Assembly: GCA_021849615.1 (NCBI GenBank)
Contig: JAJZSQ010000001.1
Coordinates: 1 to 64,000, forward strand
Reading direction: 5' to 3'
Length of the DNA stretch: 64,000 nt
Source of the DNA: Pseudomonadota bacterium
GTDB taxonomy: Bacteria; Pseudomonadota; Gammaproteobacteria; Steroidobacterales; Steroidobacteraceae
Below the pieces are notes generated by a model. That model had not been told where the DNA came from. It did not search any database and worked only from the letters and a program-made list of their open reading frames with translations. Numbering within the stretch: position 1 is the stretch's first letter; each line of letters begins with the position of its first letter. Shown here piece after piece: positions 26,084 through 34,136 of this stretch. Position numbers and translations under genes: made by a program.

Positions 26084-27334
26084 ATGAGTGGGGTAATCGA
26101 GGCAGCAGAACCCGCCGACGATCGCGCGGCCTATCGAAGCAAGCTCGTTCTCCTGCTCTCGCTCGCCGGACTCATCAATTACGCAGACCGTCAGATCATC
26201 GCGATTCTAAAGCCTCTGATCGAGCACAGCGTCGGATGGACTGACGCCACGTACGGCACGATCGTGGCGGCTTTCCAGCTTGCAACGGCGATATCTTGTC
26301 TCTTTGTTGGGGAAATCGTCGATCGGATCGGCGTCAAATGGGCCAATCCCCTGAGTGTCGGCTCCTTTAGTGTCATCTCGGCAGCCCACGCGTTGGCGCG
26401 CACTACGGCACAATTCGTGATTGCACGCACGGGCCTGGGCGTGACCGAGGCGCTCGCGGCACCGGCGATAATCAAGACGGTCGGCGAGTGCTTTGCGCCC
26501 GAACGGCGTGCCAGAGCCCTGGGCGTGATCATTGCATCGAACAGTCTTGGAGCGATCCTGACGCCGCTGATCGTGCCGGCAGTGGCGGTTGGTGTCGGGT
26601 GGCGGACGGCATTCGTGGTCGTCGGGGGCATCGGCATCGCATGGACCGTCGCGTGGCTCCTTGCCATGCGCGGCTTCAAATCCTCTACGATGCCAAAGGC
26701 GGTGCCGAAGTCGGGATGGCACGGACGGTATGCTGCGCTCCTTCGGCAACGCCGGACATGGGCAATTCTCGGAGCCAAGGCATTGATCGATCAGGTCTGG
26801 TGGCTCCTGCTCTTCTGGACGCCGGACCTTTTGCATCGGCAATTCGGTCTGTCCGTGGAATCGATGGGAGTGCCGTTGGCCGCCATCTATGCGGCGGCAA
26901 TTGCCGGCTCGGTCTGCGGTGGCTGGGCATCATCGCGTCTGATCTCCGGTGGCATGAGCATCCTCGCAGGCCGATACGCGGTGATGATGGCCTGCGCGGT
27001 GATCGCCATGTCGTTGTGGGGCGCGACTGATGTGCATGCGCTTTGGTATGTCGTAGCCCTCCTTGCTATCGGTATCGTGGCTCATCAGGGATTTTCGGTG
27101 AATCTCTTTGCATTGATCACCGACGTCATTGAGCCGAACCTCGTTGGCACGGTTACCAGCCTCGGGGCATTGACCGGCAATCTCGCTGGCATGGCGGTCG
27201 TCTGGTTGATCGGTGTTCATTTGTCCGCGGGCGGACACTATGCGCCGTTCCTTATCTTCGCGGCGCTGTCCTTTCCGTTGGCGCTTCTGTGCTTGCGCTT
27301 GCTCCTGCCGGCGCCGACGAGAACGTGCCGGTGA
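26084..27334 (+). CDS. MFS transporter, ACS/ExuT-like, second copy
   Basis: The protein has about 416 residues and twelve hydrophobic segments. It starts LINYADRQIIAILKPLIE and continues with GVTEALAAPAIIKTVGE, parallel to the carrier at 21645. The two are paralogues that diverged well before this cluster reached its present form. ATG 26084 is chosen; an in-frame GTG at 26069 is possible. It opens a tight operon: its TGA overlaps the GTG of the Gfo/Idh gene. It may carry the oxidised (3-keto) sugar or another glycoside rather than SQ itself. Confidence 0.8.
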   Translation: MSGVIEAAEPADDRAAYRSKLVLLLSLAGLINYADRQIIAILKPLIEHSVGWTDATYGTIVAAFQLATAISCLFVGEIVDRIGVKWANPLSVGSFSVISAAHALARTTAQFVIARTGLGVTEALAAPAIIKTVGECFAPERRARALGVIIASNSLGAILTPLIVPAVAVGVGWRTAFVVVGGIGIAWTVAWLLAMRGFKSSTMPKAVPKSGWHGRYAALLRQRRTWAILGAKALIDQVWWLLLFWTPDLLHRQFGLSVESMGVPLAAIYAAAIAGSVCGGWASSRLISGGMSILAGRYAVMMACAVIAMSLWGATDVHALWYVVALLAIGIVAHQGFSVNLFALITDVIEPNLVGTVTSLGALTGNLAGMAVVWLIGVHLSAGGHYAPFLIFAALSFPLALLCLRLLLPAPTRTCR

Positions 27335-28347
27335 GCAGGCCGACGAAAGTACTTCGATGGGGTGTGCTTGGCGCAGCCAGGATCGCCGTTAGCCGGGTGC
27401 TCCCGGCTTTCGATACCGCGGCGCATTCACGCGCAGTGGCCATTGCGGCACGGAATCCCGAACGTGCCTGGTCCGTTGCGAAGACGTTTGGGATTCGCCA
27501 CGTACACGCCACGTACGAGTCGCTTTTGGCCGATCCACAGATCGACGCGGTGTATGTTCCGCTGCCGAACGACCTGCACGTGCACTGGACGATTCGGGCA
27601 CTTGAGGCGCACAAGCATGTGCTGTGTGAAAAGCCGATTGCAATGAATTGTACGGAGGCGCGTCTGATCGCCGACGCGTCCAGAAGAACTGGATATCACG
27701 TCGCCGAAGCCTACATGATGCGGTTTCACCCGCAGTGGGTGCGCGCAGCGGAGCTGGTTCGTTCCGGCACTCTGGGTGAAATGCGAGCCATGCAATGCTG
27801 GTTTGCCTACGACAATCCACCAGGGGAAAACCTGCGCAACAGCGTGACGCATGGGGGCGGGGCGCTCTATGACGTTGGTGGCTATGCGATTGTGGCGGGG
27901 AGGCTGCTTTCTGGAGCAGACCCGTTGCGGGTAATCGGTCTCTTCGACAGGCGAGTGCCTGCAGGCGTCGATTCGATGACAAGCGGGCTGATGGAATTTC
28001 CCGGAGGCATGCAGCTTGCCTTTGGCGTATCGACCGGTCTGGTGCGACTGCAGTCCACGACTGTTTACGGCTCTCTCGGTCGAATGCAGGTGGAGGTGCC
28101 CTTCAATCCGCTGCCGGACCGACCCAGTCGCCTGCTCATCGATGATGGTCGAAATCTCTATGGGGAAGGTGCGCGGGTTGAAATCATTCCTGCAGCCGAT
28201 CAGTACGCTGTGCAACTTGATGCGTTTTCGCTGGCAGTGCTCGCGGGGCAGTCGCCACCGTATGGCATCGAAGACGCGATCGAGAATATGCGCGTACTGG
28301 ATGCGCTGTTCCGCTCAGAGCGTTCGGGTGCATGGGAGAGACCGTGA
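27331..28347 (+). CDS. Gfo/Idh/MocA family oxidoreductase; possible 3-keto-sugar reductase
   Basis: The protein has 338 residues. The Rossmann loop is WGVLGAARIAVSRVLPAF near residue 10, followed by the family motif CEKPIAMN and AEAYMMRFHPQWVRAAEL, a style seen in xylose dehydrogenase and dihydrodiol dehydrogenase relatives. There is no signal peptide. The GTG start overlaps the MFS stop. In other bacteria Gfo/Idh enzymes interconvert sugars and their 3-keto forms, and the next genes encode the matching oxidase and 3-keto-glycoside hydrolase. An NAD-dependent sulfoquinovosidase (SqgA type) is related to this family, so direct glycosidase activity is a second possibility. Confidence 0.75.
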   Translation: MSRPTKVLRWGVLGAARIAVSRVLPAFDTAAHSRAVAIAARNPERAWSVAKTFGIRHVHATYESLLADPQIDAVYVPLPNDLHVHWTIRALEAHKHVLCEKPIAMNCTEARLIADASRRTGYHVAEAYMMRFHPQWVRAAELVRSGTLGEMRAMQCWFAYDNPPGENLRNSVTHGGGALYDVGGYAIVAGRLLSGADPLRVIGLFDRRVPAGVDSMTSGLMEFPGGMQLAFGVSTGLVRLQSTTVYGSLGRMQVEVPFNPLPDRPSRLLIDDGRNLYGEGARVEIIPAADQYAVQLDAFSLAVLAGQSPPYGIEDAIENMRVLDALFRSERSGAWERP

Positions 28348-28391
28348 GGGGAATTCCAGTACTGAAGGGATCACGTCAAACAGGGGGGAGC

Positions 28392-29168
28392 ATGAGTAGG
28401 AGCGGCGCGTTATGGGCGATCATTGGCTTCATATACGTGGGCACGGTGGCTGCCGCAGTCCCTGGACACTGGGCTCCCATGGACCCGAACCGGCCGCAGC
28501 CGCCGCTCCTGAGCGTGGCGTCGGCTCCGCTCGGAACACCGCCACCACCGGACGCGACGGTGCTGTTTGATGGACACGGCCTGAAGCAATGGAATCTCAA
28601 GGACGACCCCGGCAGCGGCTGGCATCAGTCCCGCGGGGTGATGCTGCCCGGAGGCAAGGTGTTCAACTGGCTGTTTACGAAGCGACGCTTTGGCAGCGTA
28701 CAGGTTCATTTAGAGTTTCGTGAACCGTATCCGGCGCATGGCGTCGGTCAGGAACGAGGCAACAGCGGGGTGCGCCTGATGGGTGTCTACGAGGTCCAGA
28801 TCCTCGATGCGGATCACAATCGCACCTATGCGGACGGTGTTCTCGGCGCGATTTATGCGCAGTCTCCGCCACTGGTCGTGCCTGTACGGCCTTCCGGGAC
28901 GTGGCAGAGCATGGACATCCTGTTTGACGCTCCGCGGTTCCACGGTGCAAAACTGCTGCGTCCACCTTACGTCACCGTGCTGGTGGACGGCATCGTGGTG
29001 CAGGATCACCAGGAAATCTATGGGAACACGAGTGCGAACAAGATTCCGCTGGGTTTCGTGACCCATAAGGATCGGGGACCACTCGGTCTGCAAGACCACG
29101 GGCAGCCGACCTCGATGGTGGCATTTCGCAATATCTGGATCCGGCCTCTGCACGATCATGGCCGCTGA
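28392..29168 (+). CDS. Secreted DUF1080 protein (3-keto-disaccharide hydrolase domain)
   Basis: The protein has 258 residues from ATG 28392, which follows a strong GGGGGGAG site. The N-terminus is a signal peptide (ALWAIIGFIYVGTVAAA). The rest is one DUF1080 beta-sandwich: ATVLFDGHGLKQWN at the start, EFREPYPAHGVGQERGNSG and GVYEVQILDADHN in the middle, and a final strand PTSMVAFRNIWIRPL. Characterised members cleave glycosides after the sugar has been oxidised at C3. The gene overlaps the GMC oxidoreductase by 11 bases, which fits consecutive steps in the periplasm. Confidence 0.8.
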   Translation: MSRSGALWAIIGFIYVGTVAAAVPGHWAPMDPNRPQPPLLSVASAPLGTPPPPDATVLFDGHGLKQWNLKDDPGSGWHQSRGVMLPGGKVFNWLFTKRRFGSVQVHLEFREPYPAHGVGQERGNSGVRLMGVYEVQILDADHNRTYADGVLGAIYAQSPPLVVPVRPSGTWQSMDILFDAPRFHGAKLLRPPYVTVLVDGIVVQDHQEIYGNTSANKIPLGFVTHKDRGPLGLQDHGQPTSMVAFRNIWIRPLHDHGR

Positions 29169-30852
29169 ACCGTTCGATGTCATAGTCGTCGGCTCAGGGG
29201 CCGCCGGCGGGACCGCTGCCTACGCGCTGACGCGTGCGGGTATGCGCGTGTGTCTGCTTGAGGCCGGCCGGTTTTACGACCCTGAGCGCGAAACGCCGAT
29301 GTTCCAGCGAACCGCTGCCGCGCCGCTTCGCGATGCGGGTACCCCGGACAAGCCGTTCGGCTTCTACGACGCAACGGTCGATGGCGGGTGGGTGTTGCCC
29401 GAGGAGCCGTTTGCAACTGCTCCGGGAACGGAGTTTCGCTGGTTTCGCGCGCGCATGCTCGGTGGGCGAACGAATCACTGGGGGCGGGTTGCGCTGCGCT
29501 ATGCGGATCACGACTTCAAGGCCTATTCCCGCGACGGATATGGTGCAGATTGGCCGTTCACGTATGCCGAGTTTGCGTCCTGGTACGATCAGGCGGAGCG
29601 ACTCGTCGGCGTGTTCGGTTCCAATCCGGGACTGCCCGATCAACCCGATTCGCCGCCTGGCTGTCTGCAGCCACCTCCCGTTCCGCGTTCTTTCGAGCGA
29701 CTCATCATGGCGGGTGGGCGGAAGTTGGGTCGTCCGGTCGTGGCCAGCCATACCGCGGTGATCACGCGCCCGAGCAATGGCCGTCAGGCCTGTTTTTATG
29801 CCACGCCGTGTCTGCGCGGGTGCTCGATCCGGGCAAATTTCCAGTCGCCTACGGTGCTGCTGCCACCGGCACGTGAGACGGGCCGTTTGACCACGATCAC
29901 GCATGCCCAGGCGTATGAGGTCGAGCTGGGGCGGGATGGCAAGGCACGAGGTGTTCATTACGTCGACCGTCTTACCCATCGGCACCACTTTGTGGCAGGT
30001 CGCGCGGTGATGCTCGGTGCAAGCGCCATGGAGTCGGTGCGAATGTTGTTCAATTCAAAGAACTCGCGCTATCCGCAGGGGATTGGGGCAGATAGCGGCC
30101 TGCTCGGATGCGGCGTCATGGACAGTACGGGGAGTAATGTGTGGGGACAATTCCCGCAGATGGAAAACCTGCCGCCCTTCAATGACGATGGCGCATGGCT
30201 TCCACATGTCTATATTCCCTGGTGGGCCTGGCCTGAGCAGCGGGCCGGGAAGCTGCCGTTCGCGCGTGGCTACCATCTCGAGCTCTACGGCGGACGCCTC
30301 GAGCCCTCGGCCGATACATTTGATTTCTTCGATTCGGTCTCGCCGTTCACTTATGGGCGCAAACTCAAGGCGGAGGCGCGCCGATACTATGGAAGTTTCG
30401 TGCGTCTCTCTCAGCGCGGAGAGATGATTCCTCGGGAGCACAACCGGGTGCAGATTGATCCGGTGCTCAAGGATGCGTGGGGCATTCCCAGTCTGCGCTT
30501 CGACGTGCGCTGGAGTGAGCAGGAGCTGCGCCAGACGGCGCACGCACAGCAGAGCATGGCGGAGTTCATCGAGGCGTCAGGCGGCAAATTGGTCGCGCCG
30601 TTGCCGCAAGATCCCGCACAGGCCATTCTGCCGCCCGGGCGGATCATTCACGAGGTGGGTGGGGCGCGCGCCGGTGTCGATCCTGAAAAATCGGTGACCG
30701 ACGCATTCGGGCGTGTCTGGGGCGTGCCGAACCTCTACGTGATCGACGGTGGAGTCTTCGCAAGCAGCGCGCACAAGAACCCCACGCTCACCATCGTTGC
30801 ATTTGCACTTCGCGCAAGCGACCACCTGAAGCGGGAGCTGCACCATGCCTGA
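29158..30852 (+). CDS. GMC family FAD sugar oxidoreductase (catalytic subunit)
   Basis: The protein has 564 residues. The FAD site VIVVGSGAAGGTAAYAL is at the N-terminus, ARMLGGRTNHWGR near residue 100, and the catalytic pair is His498 (RIIHEVGGARAG) and His539/Asn541 (AHKNPTLTI). It resembles the large subunit of membrane-linked gluconate, fructose and glucoside 3-dehydrogenases. It has no signal of its own and is probably co-exported with the Tat-type small subunit that follows (8-base overlap). A likely role is C3 oxidation of a glycoside. No cytochrome c subunit is encoded nearby. Confidence 0.82.
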   Translation: MAAEPFDVIVVGSGAAGGTAAYALTRAGMRVCLLEAGRFYDPERETPMFQRTAAAPLRDAGTPDKPFGFYDATVDGGWVLPEEPFATAPGTEFRWFRARMLGGRTNHWGRVALRYADHDFKAYSRDGYGADWPFTYAEFASWYDQAERLVGVFGSNPGLPDQPDSPPGCLQPPPVPRSFERLIMAGGRKLGRPVVASHTAVITRPSNGRQACFYATPCLRGCSIRANFQSPTVLLPPARETGRLTTITHAQAYEVELGRDGKARGVHYVDRLTHRHHFVAGRAVMLGASAMESVRMLFNSKNSRYPQGIGADSGLLGCGVMDSTGSNVWGQFPQMENLPPFNDDGAWLPHVYIPWWAWPEQRAGKLPFARGYHLELYGGRLEPSADTFDFFDSVSPFTYGRKLKAEARRYYGSFVRLSQRGEMIPREHNRVQIDPVLKDAWGIPSLRFDVRWSEQELRQTAHAQQSMAEFIEASGGKLVAPLPQDPAQAILPPGRIIHEVGGARAGVDPEKSVTDAFGRVWGVPNLYVIDGGVFASSAHKNPTLTIVAFALRASDHLKRELHHA

Positions 30853-31486
30853 CCGACGCGAAACTCTGCTGTGGCTCCTGCGCGCGCTCGCCCTGTCAGC
30901 GGCCCCCGGAATGGCTATAGGTTCTCTCAATGCGGAACCGCGCGTCATCGGTGGGACCGCGGGTGCGGCGGGGCCGCCCGCGGCGATCCACGGAATTGAC
31001 GCGGACGGGTACGGGCGAGATCCCGATTTGCGCCATCCCCGGGTAACCTGGCCTTTGACGCTCGAGCCCGAACAGAAGACTGCAGTGGCTGCACTTGCAG
31101 ATGCTCTGCTTCCCGCAGAGGAGGGCTCTCCGGCGGCGAGCGCGCTGGGCGTTCCAGACTTCCTCGACGAATGGATCAGTGCGCCTTACCCGCAACAGCG
31201 GACCGACCGAGAAGTGATTCTCGCGGGTCTGACGTGGATCCACTCGCAAACCGCGCATGCACACCTGAGCGCGGCCTCTGCCGAAGCGGTGGTGGCGCGC
31301 CTCAGTGCGCTCGCTGCCGCGGGCCGGGAGCCGCAGGCGCACTTTTTCAGCCGACTTCGCAACGTATGCCTCATCGGCTATTACACCTCGATGAGCGGCG
31401 TTGCGCAGCTCGGCTACGTGGGATACCAGCCCTCTGCGACCTTCAAGGGGCCGCCGCCCGAAGTTCTGGCCCTGCTCGGCGTGTGA
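30845..31486 (+). CDS. Gluconate 2-dehydrogenase subunit 3 family protein
   Basis: The protein has 213 residues and a twin-arginine-like N-terminus (DRRETLLWLLRALAL). The domain typical of the small subunit follows: LEPEQKTAVAALADALLPAEEG, then FLDEWISAPY and LRNVCLIGYYTSMSGVAQLGY. This subunit escorts the GMC catalytic subunit through the Tat system and helps pass electrons on. It ends the operon 26084-31486. Between it and the TonB receptor gene lies the third operator-like site. Confidence 0.82.
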   Translation: MPDRRETLLWLLRALALSAAPGMAIGSLNAEPRVIGGTAGAAGPPAAIHGIDADGYGRDPDLRHPRVTWPLTLEPEQKTAVAALADALLPAEEGSPAASALGVPDFLDEWISAPYPQQRTDREVILAGLTWIHSQTAHAHLSAASAEAVVARLSALAAAGREPQAHFFSRLRNVCLIGYYTSMSGVAQLGYVGYQPSATFKGPPPEVLALLGV

Positions 31487-31550
31487 GGCGCTCTGCTCGC
31501 CGCAAGGCGGCTTCGGCGGCCTGCTTGCTTCTTGCCGCCCGCTCTTCTAT

Positions 31551-31567
31551 CTTATATAAGACGTATG
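31551..31567. promoter_or_regulatory. Operator-like palindrome before the TonB receptor gene
   Basis: CTTATATAAGACGTATG shares its first 11 bases with the two exact sites at 13608 and 19585 and keeps the perfect inner palindrome CTTATATAAG; the outer right arm has changed. It lies 24 bases before the receptor ATG, where a promoter is expected. Control by the same GntR protein is inferred. Confidence 0.6.
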
Positions 31568-31590
31568 GGTTAAATATCAGAGGGGGGGTC

Positions 31591-33918
31591 ATGATATTTC
31601 GTCGTACTGGAATGCTGCTTCTCGCAGCATTGCTTCTTTCATCGCCGAGCTTTGCGGCATCGCCAACCTCGGACGCGACTGTGCAGAAATCCAGCGGGGC
31701 CACGCTCGCTGAAATCGTAGTAACCGCCGAGAAACGTCACCAGTCACTGCTGGAAGTTCCAGCTGCCCTCAGCGTCGTCACCGGTTCGGCGCTGCGGACC
31801 GCGGGGATCGATAGTGCCGAAAGTCTGCAGCAGCTCGTGCCGACGCTGACTTTCGAGCGCGGCTCAACCAATTCCAACGCTACATTGGCGATCCGCGGCA
31901 TTGGTACCCAATCATTCTCGCCGGCGGCCCAGCCGAGCGTTGCGGTCGTCATCGATGGCGTAGTCATGGGACGGCCGGGAATGGCTTTTGGTGCCTTCAC
32001 TGACGTTAATCGCGTGGAAGTTCTCAATGGTCCCCAGGGCACCCTCTACGGAATGAACGCCACAGCCGGCGTGCTCAATGTCGTGACGCCAGATCCCACA
32101 CGCCATTTTGAGGGACATGCGAGCGTTTCATGGTACGAAGGGCATGAATACCATGCGAACTTGAATCTCTCCGGCCCTCTCAACGATCACATCGGGTACC
32201 AGGTCTCGGCCATCTACCAGGATTTCCCCGGGAACATCTATAACGTCTACAATCATCAGCAGACGAATGGATATCGTCGGCAGGGCATTCGCGGGAAGAT
32301 CGTCGACGATGTCAGCAATGTATTGAAGGTGACCCTTGAGGGTAATTACTATCACTCGGACGATCATTGCTGCGCGGACGTGCTCGGCGCCTATATCCCG
32401 AACTCTGCGTGGACGAATGTTTTCCTGCCGGAGCTGCAGCCATCAGTTCCGGGGCCAAAGTCTCTCAACATCAACAACGACACGATTCCGAGCCAGATCA
32501 ACACCAACGCCGGTGTTTCAGCTACGGTCGAGTGGAATCTGGGCAAGGACACATTGACGTCAATCTCTGCTTTCCAGCGCTGGTACAACTTCCAGGGCCG
32601 AGATGGCGACTTCCATGCAGGCTGCTGCAGTTACGTCAATCCGCTCGACATCAAAATGCACGATCGCGGCGGACTGGACTTCAAACAGTACAGCGAGGAG
32701 ATCCGTCTTGCATCTCCTGTCAACCAGTTTGCCAGCTATACGGTCGGTGCATTCATCTGGCACTCCGATGAGCAGGACTATTTCAGTCGCCATGTTGAGC
32801 AATGCACTGCCTCAACGCTGCCTGCCGATGCGACTGGCTTTCAGCCTTGCGCGGTCGGCATGAGTACGTATCTAAACACGACCGGAACAGCCCATTTTGA
32901 TACTCGAAACGACAGCCAGGCACTGTTTGGCCAGACGACGATTCATCTGACTAAACGTCTCAGCCTTATCGCCGGTGGACGCTACACTCACGATTACGTC
33001 GCTTACACATTCAATCGCGCGGATTCTCCGGCCACTGGGCCCGGCATCGCCCCCGGTTATACGGGAACGGGCAATACAGCGAACAATGGCTGGTCCGCGA
33101 AGGGCGGGGTCAAATACGATATCACGCCGAACTCCGTTGCTTACGCCACATACAGTCGCGGTTGGCTGGGTCCGGCCTACAATGTCTTTTTCAATATGTC
33201 GGCATTGAACGCGGCTCCGGTCGCTCCGGAGACTGCCAATGACTTCGAGCTCGGGCTGAAGAATCAGTTCTTTGACCACACGCTGGTCGTCAATCTTGCG
33301 GCATGGTACGAGACATTCAACAATTTCCAGGCAAACAGCTTCGTAGTCACCAATGGCTCCGTGACGACGAGCCTGACCAACGCGGGTACTGTACGTTCCA
33401 CCGGCGTTTCGGCCGACTTTGACTGGCAGCCAACCCGCAGGTTCTCCGTCTCTGGCGGCTACTCCTACGACAAAGCTTACATCGTGTCGTATACCTGCGC
33501 CGGGCAAGTGGGCGCGGCGCTGACCAGTTGCCGAGATTCGCATCAAGGGGAGATGTTCCCCTTTGCGCCGAAGAACAAGCTCACCATCATGCCGAGCTGG
33601 TTGTTGCCGCTGCACGACGTCTCGTACACGGCACGACTTAACTTGACATACTCGTACACCAGTCGCACGAACTTTGACATCGATCCGAATCCGATGGCGC
33701 AGCAGCCGGCGTACTCGCTGCTCGGCGCGTCCTTGGTCTTCGGGTTCCATCATGGCAAATACCATCTGAGCTTGATCGGACGCAACCTGACGAACCAGTT
33801 CTATACTGTCTTCATCACGCCGACTGGAAATGGAATTTCTCCGGGCTCGTACCAGCGCTTGCAGGTGCCCCGCGACGCCTTCCGCTACTGGGGAGTGAAA
33901 TTTTCGACTAATTTCTGA
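31591..33918 (+). CDS. TonB-dependent outer membrane receptor
   Basis: The protein has 775 residues from ATG 31591, preceded by GGGGGGG. It has a signal peptide (MLLLAALLLSSPSFA), then the TonB-box-like segment LAEIVVTAEKR, the plug domain with LAIRGIGTQSFSP and VEVLNGPQGTLYGMNATAG, and a beta barrel ending in the aromatic residue of KFSTNF. It belongs to the large group with the FecA/BtuB-like plug that includes many sugar receptors. Position at the end of the catabolic island and the operator-like site upstream suggest it imports sulfoquinovosyl glycerol or another glycoside across the outer membrane. The frame is open upstream to 31171, but that part overlaps the previous gene. Confidence 0.88.
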   Translation: MIFRRTGMLLLAALLLSSPSFAASPTSDATVQKSSGATLAEIVVTAEKRHQSLLEVPAALSVVTGSALRTAGIDSAESLQQLVPTLTFERGSTNSNATLAIRGIGTQSFSPAAQPSVAVVIDGVVMGRPGMAFGAFTDVNRVEVLNGPQGTLYGMNATAGVLNVVTPDPTRHFEGHASVSWYEGHEYHANLNLSGPLNDHIGYQVSAIYQDFPGNIYNVYNHQQTNGYRRQGIRGKIVDDVSNVLKVTLEGNYYHSDDHCCADVLGAYIPNSAWTNVFLPELQPSVPGPKSLNINNDTIPSQINTNAGVSATVEWNLGKDTLTSISAFQRWYNFQGRDGDFHAGCCSYVNPLDIKMHDRGGLDFKQYSEEIRLASPVNQFASYTVGAFIWHSDEQDYFSRHVEQCTASTLPADATGFQPCAVGMSTYLNTTGTAHFDTRNDSQALFGQTTIHLTKRLSLIAGGRYTHDYVAYTFNRADSPATGPGIAPGYTGTGNTANNGWSAKGGVKYDITPNSVAYATYSRGWLGPAYNVFFNMSALNAAPVAPETANDFELGLKNQFFDHTLVVNLAAWYETFNNFQANSFVVTNGSVTTSLTNAGTVRSTGVSADFDWQPTRRFSVSGGYSYDKAYIVSYTCAGQVGAALTSCRDSHQGEMFPFAPKNKLTIMPSWLLPLHDVSYTARLNLTYSYTSRTNFDIDPNPMAQQPAYSLLGASLVFGFHHGKYHLSLIGRNLTNQFYTVFITPTGNGISPGSYQRLQVPRDAFRYWGVKFSTNF

Positions 33919-33927
33919 CCCGTTGAT

Positions 33928-33961
33928 GGCTGCCGGCGCAGAGCAATGAGCGCCGGCAGCC
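33928..33961 (+). terminator. Hairpin terminator after the TonB receptor gene
   Basis: GGCTGCCGGCGC and GCGCCGGCAGCC form a perfect 12-base stem with a 10-base loop, followed by CTTTG. It lies 10 bases after the receptor stop. The T tract is short. Confidence 0.65.
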
Positions 33962-34136
33962 CTTTGCGCGCCGCCCAGATTTCCACTTAAATTGCAGGCG
34001 TTCCGAATAGGTTGCGCTGCCATCCGGCGCTCGCCGGCTGTGCCATCGCGCAATCGCTCCTCCGCGCAGTGACCGGGGGACGCACGGCTGTGTGCTACCA
34101 TCGCTCCCCTCAATCTGGCCGGGGGGCGGGAAGTAG

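Noticed and set aside
31171..31590. N-terminal extension of the TonB receptor
   Set aside because: It overlaps the gluconate dehydrogenase small subunit. The signal peptide starts at 31591.
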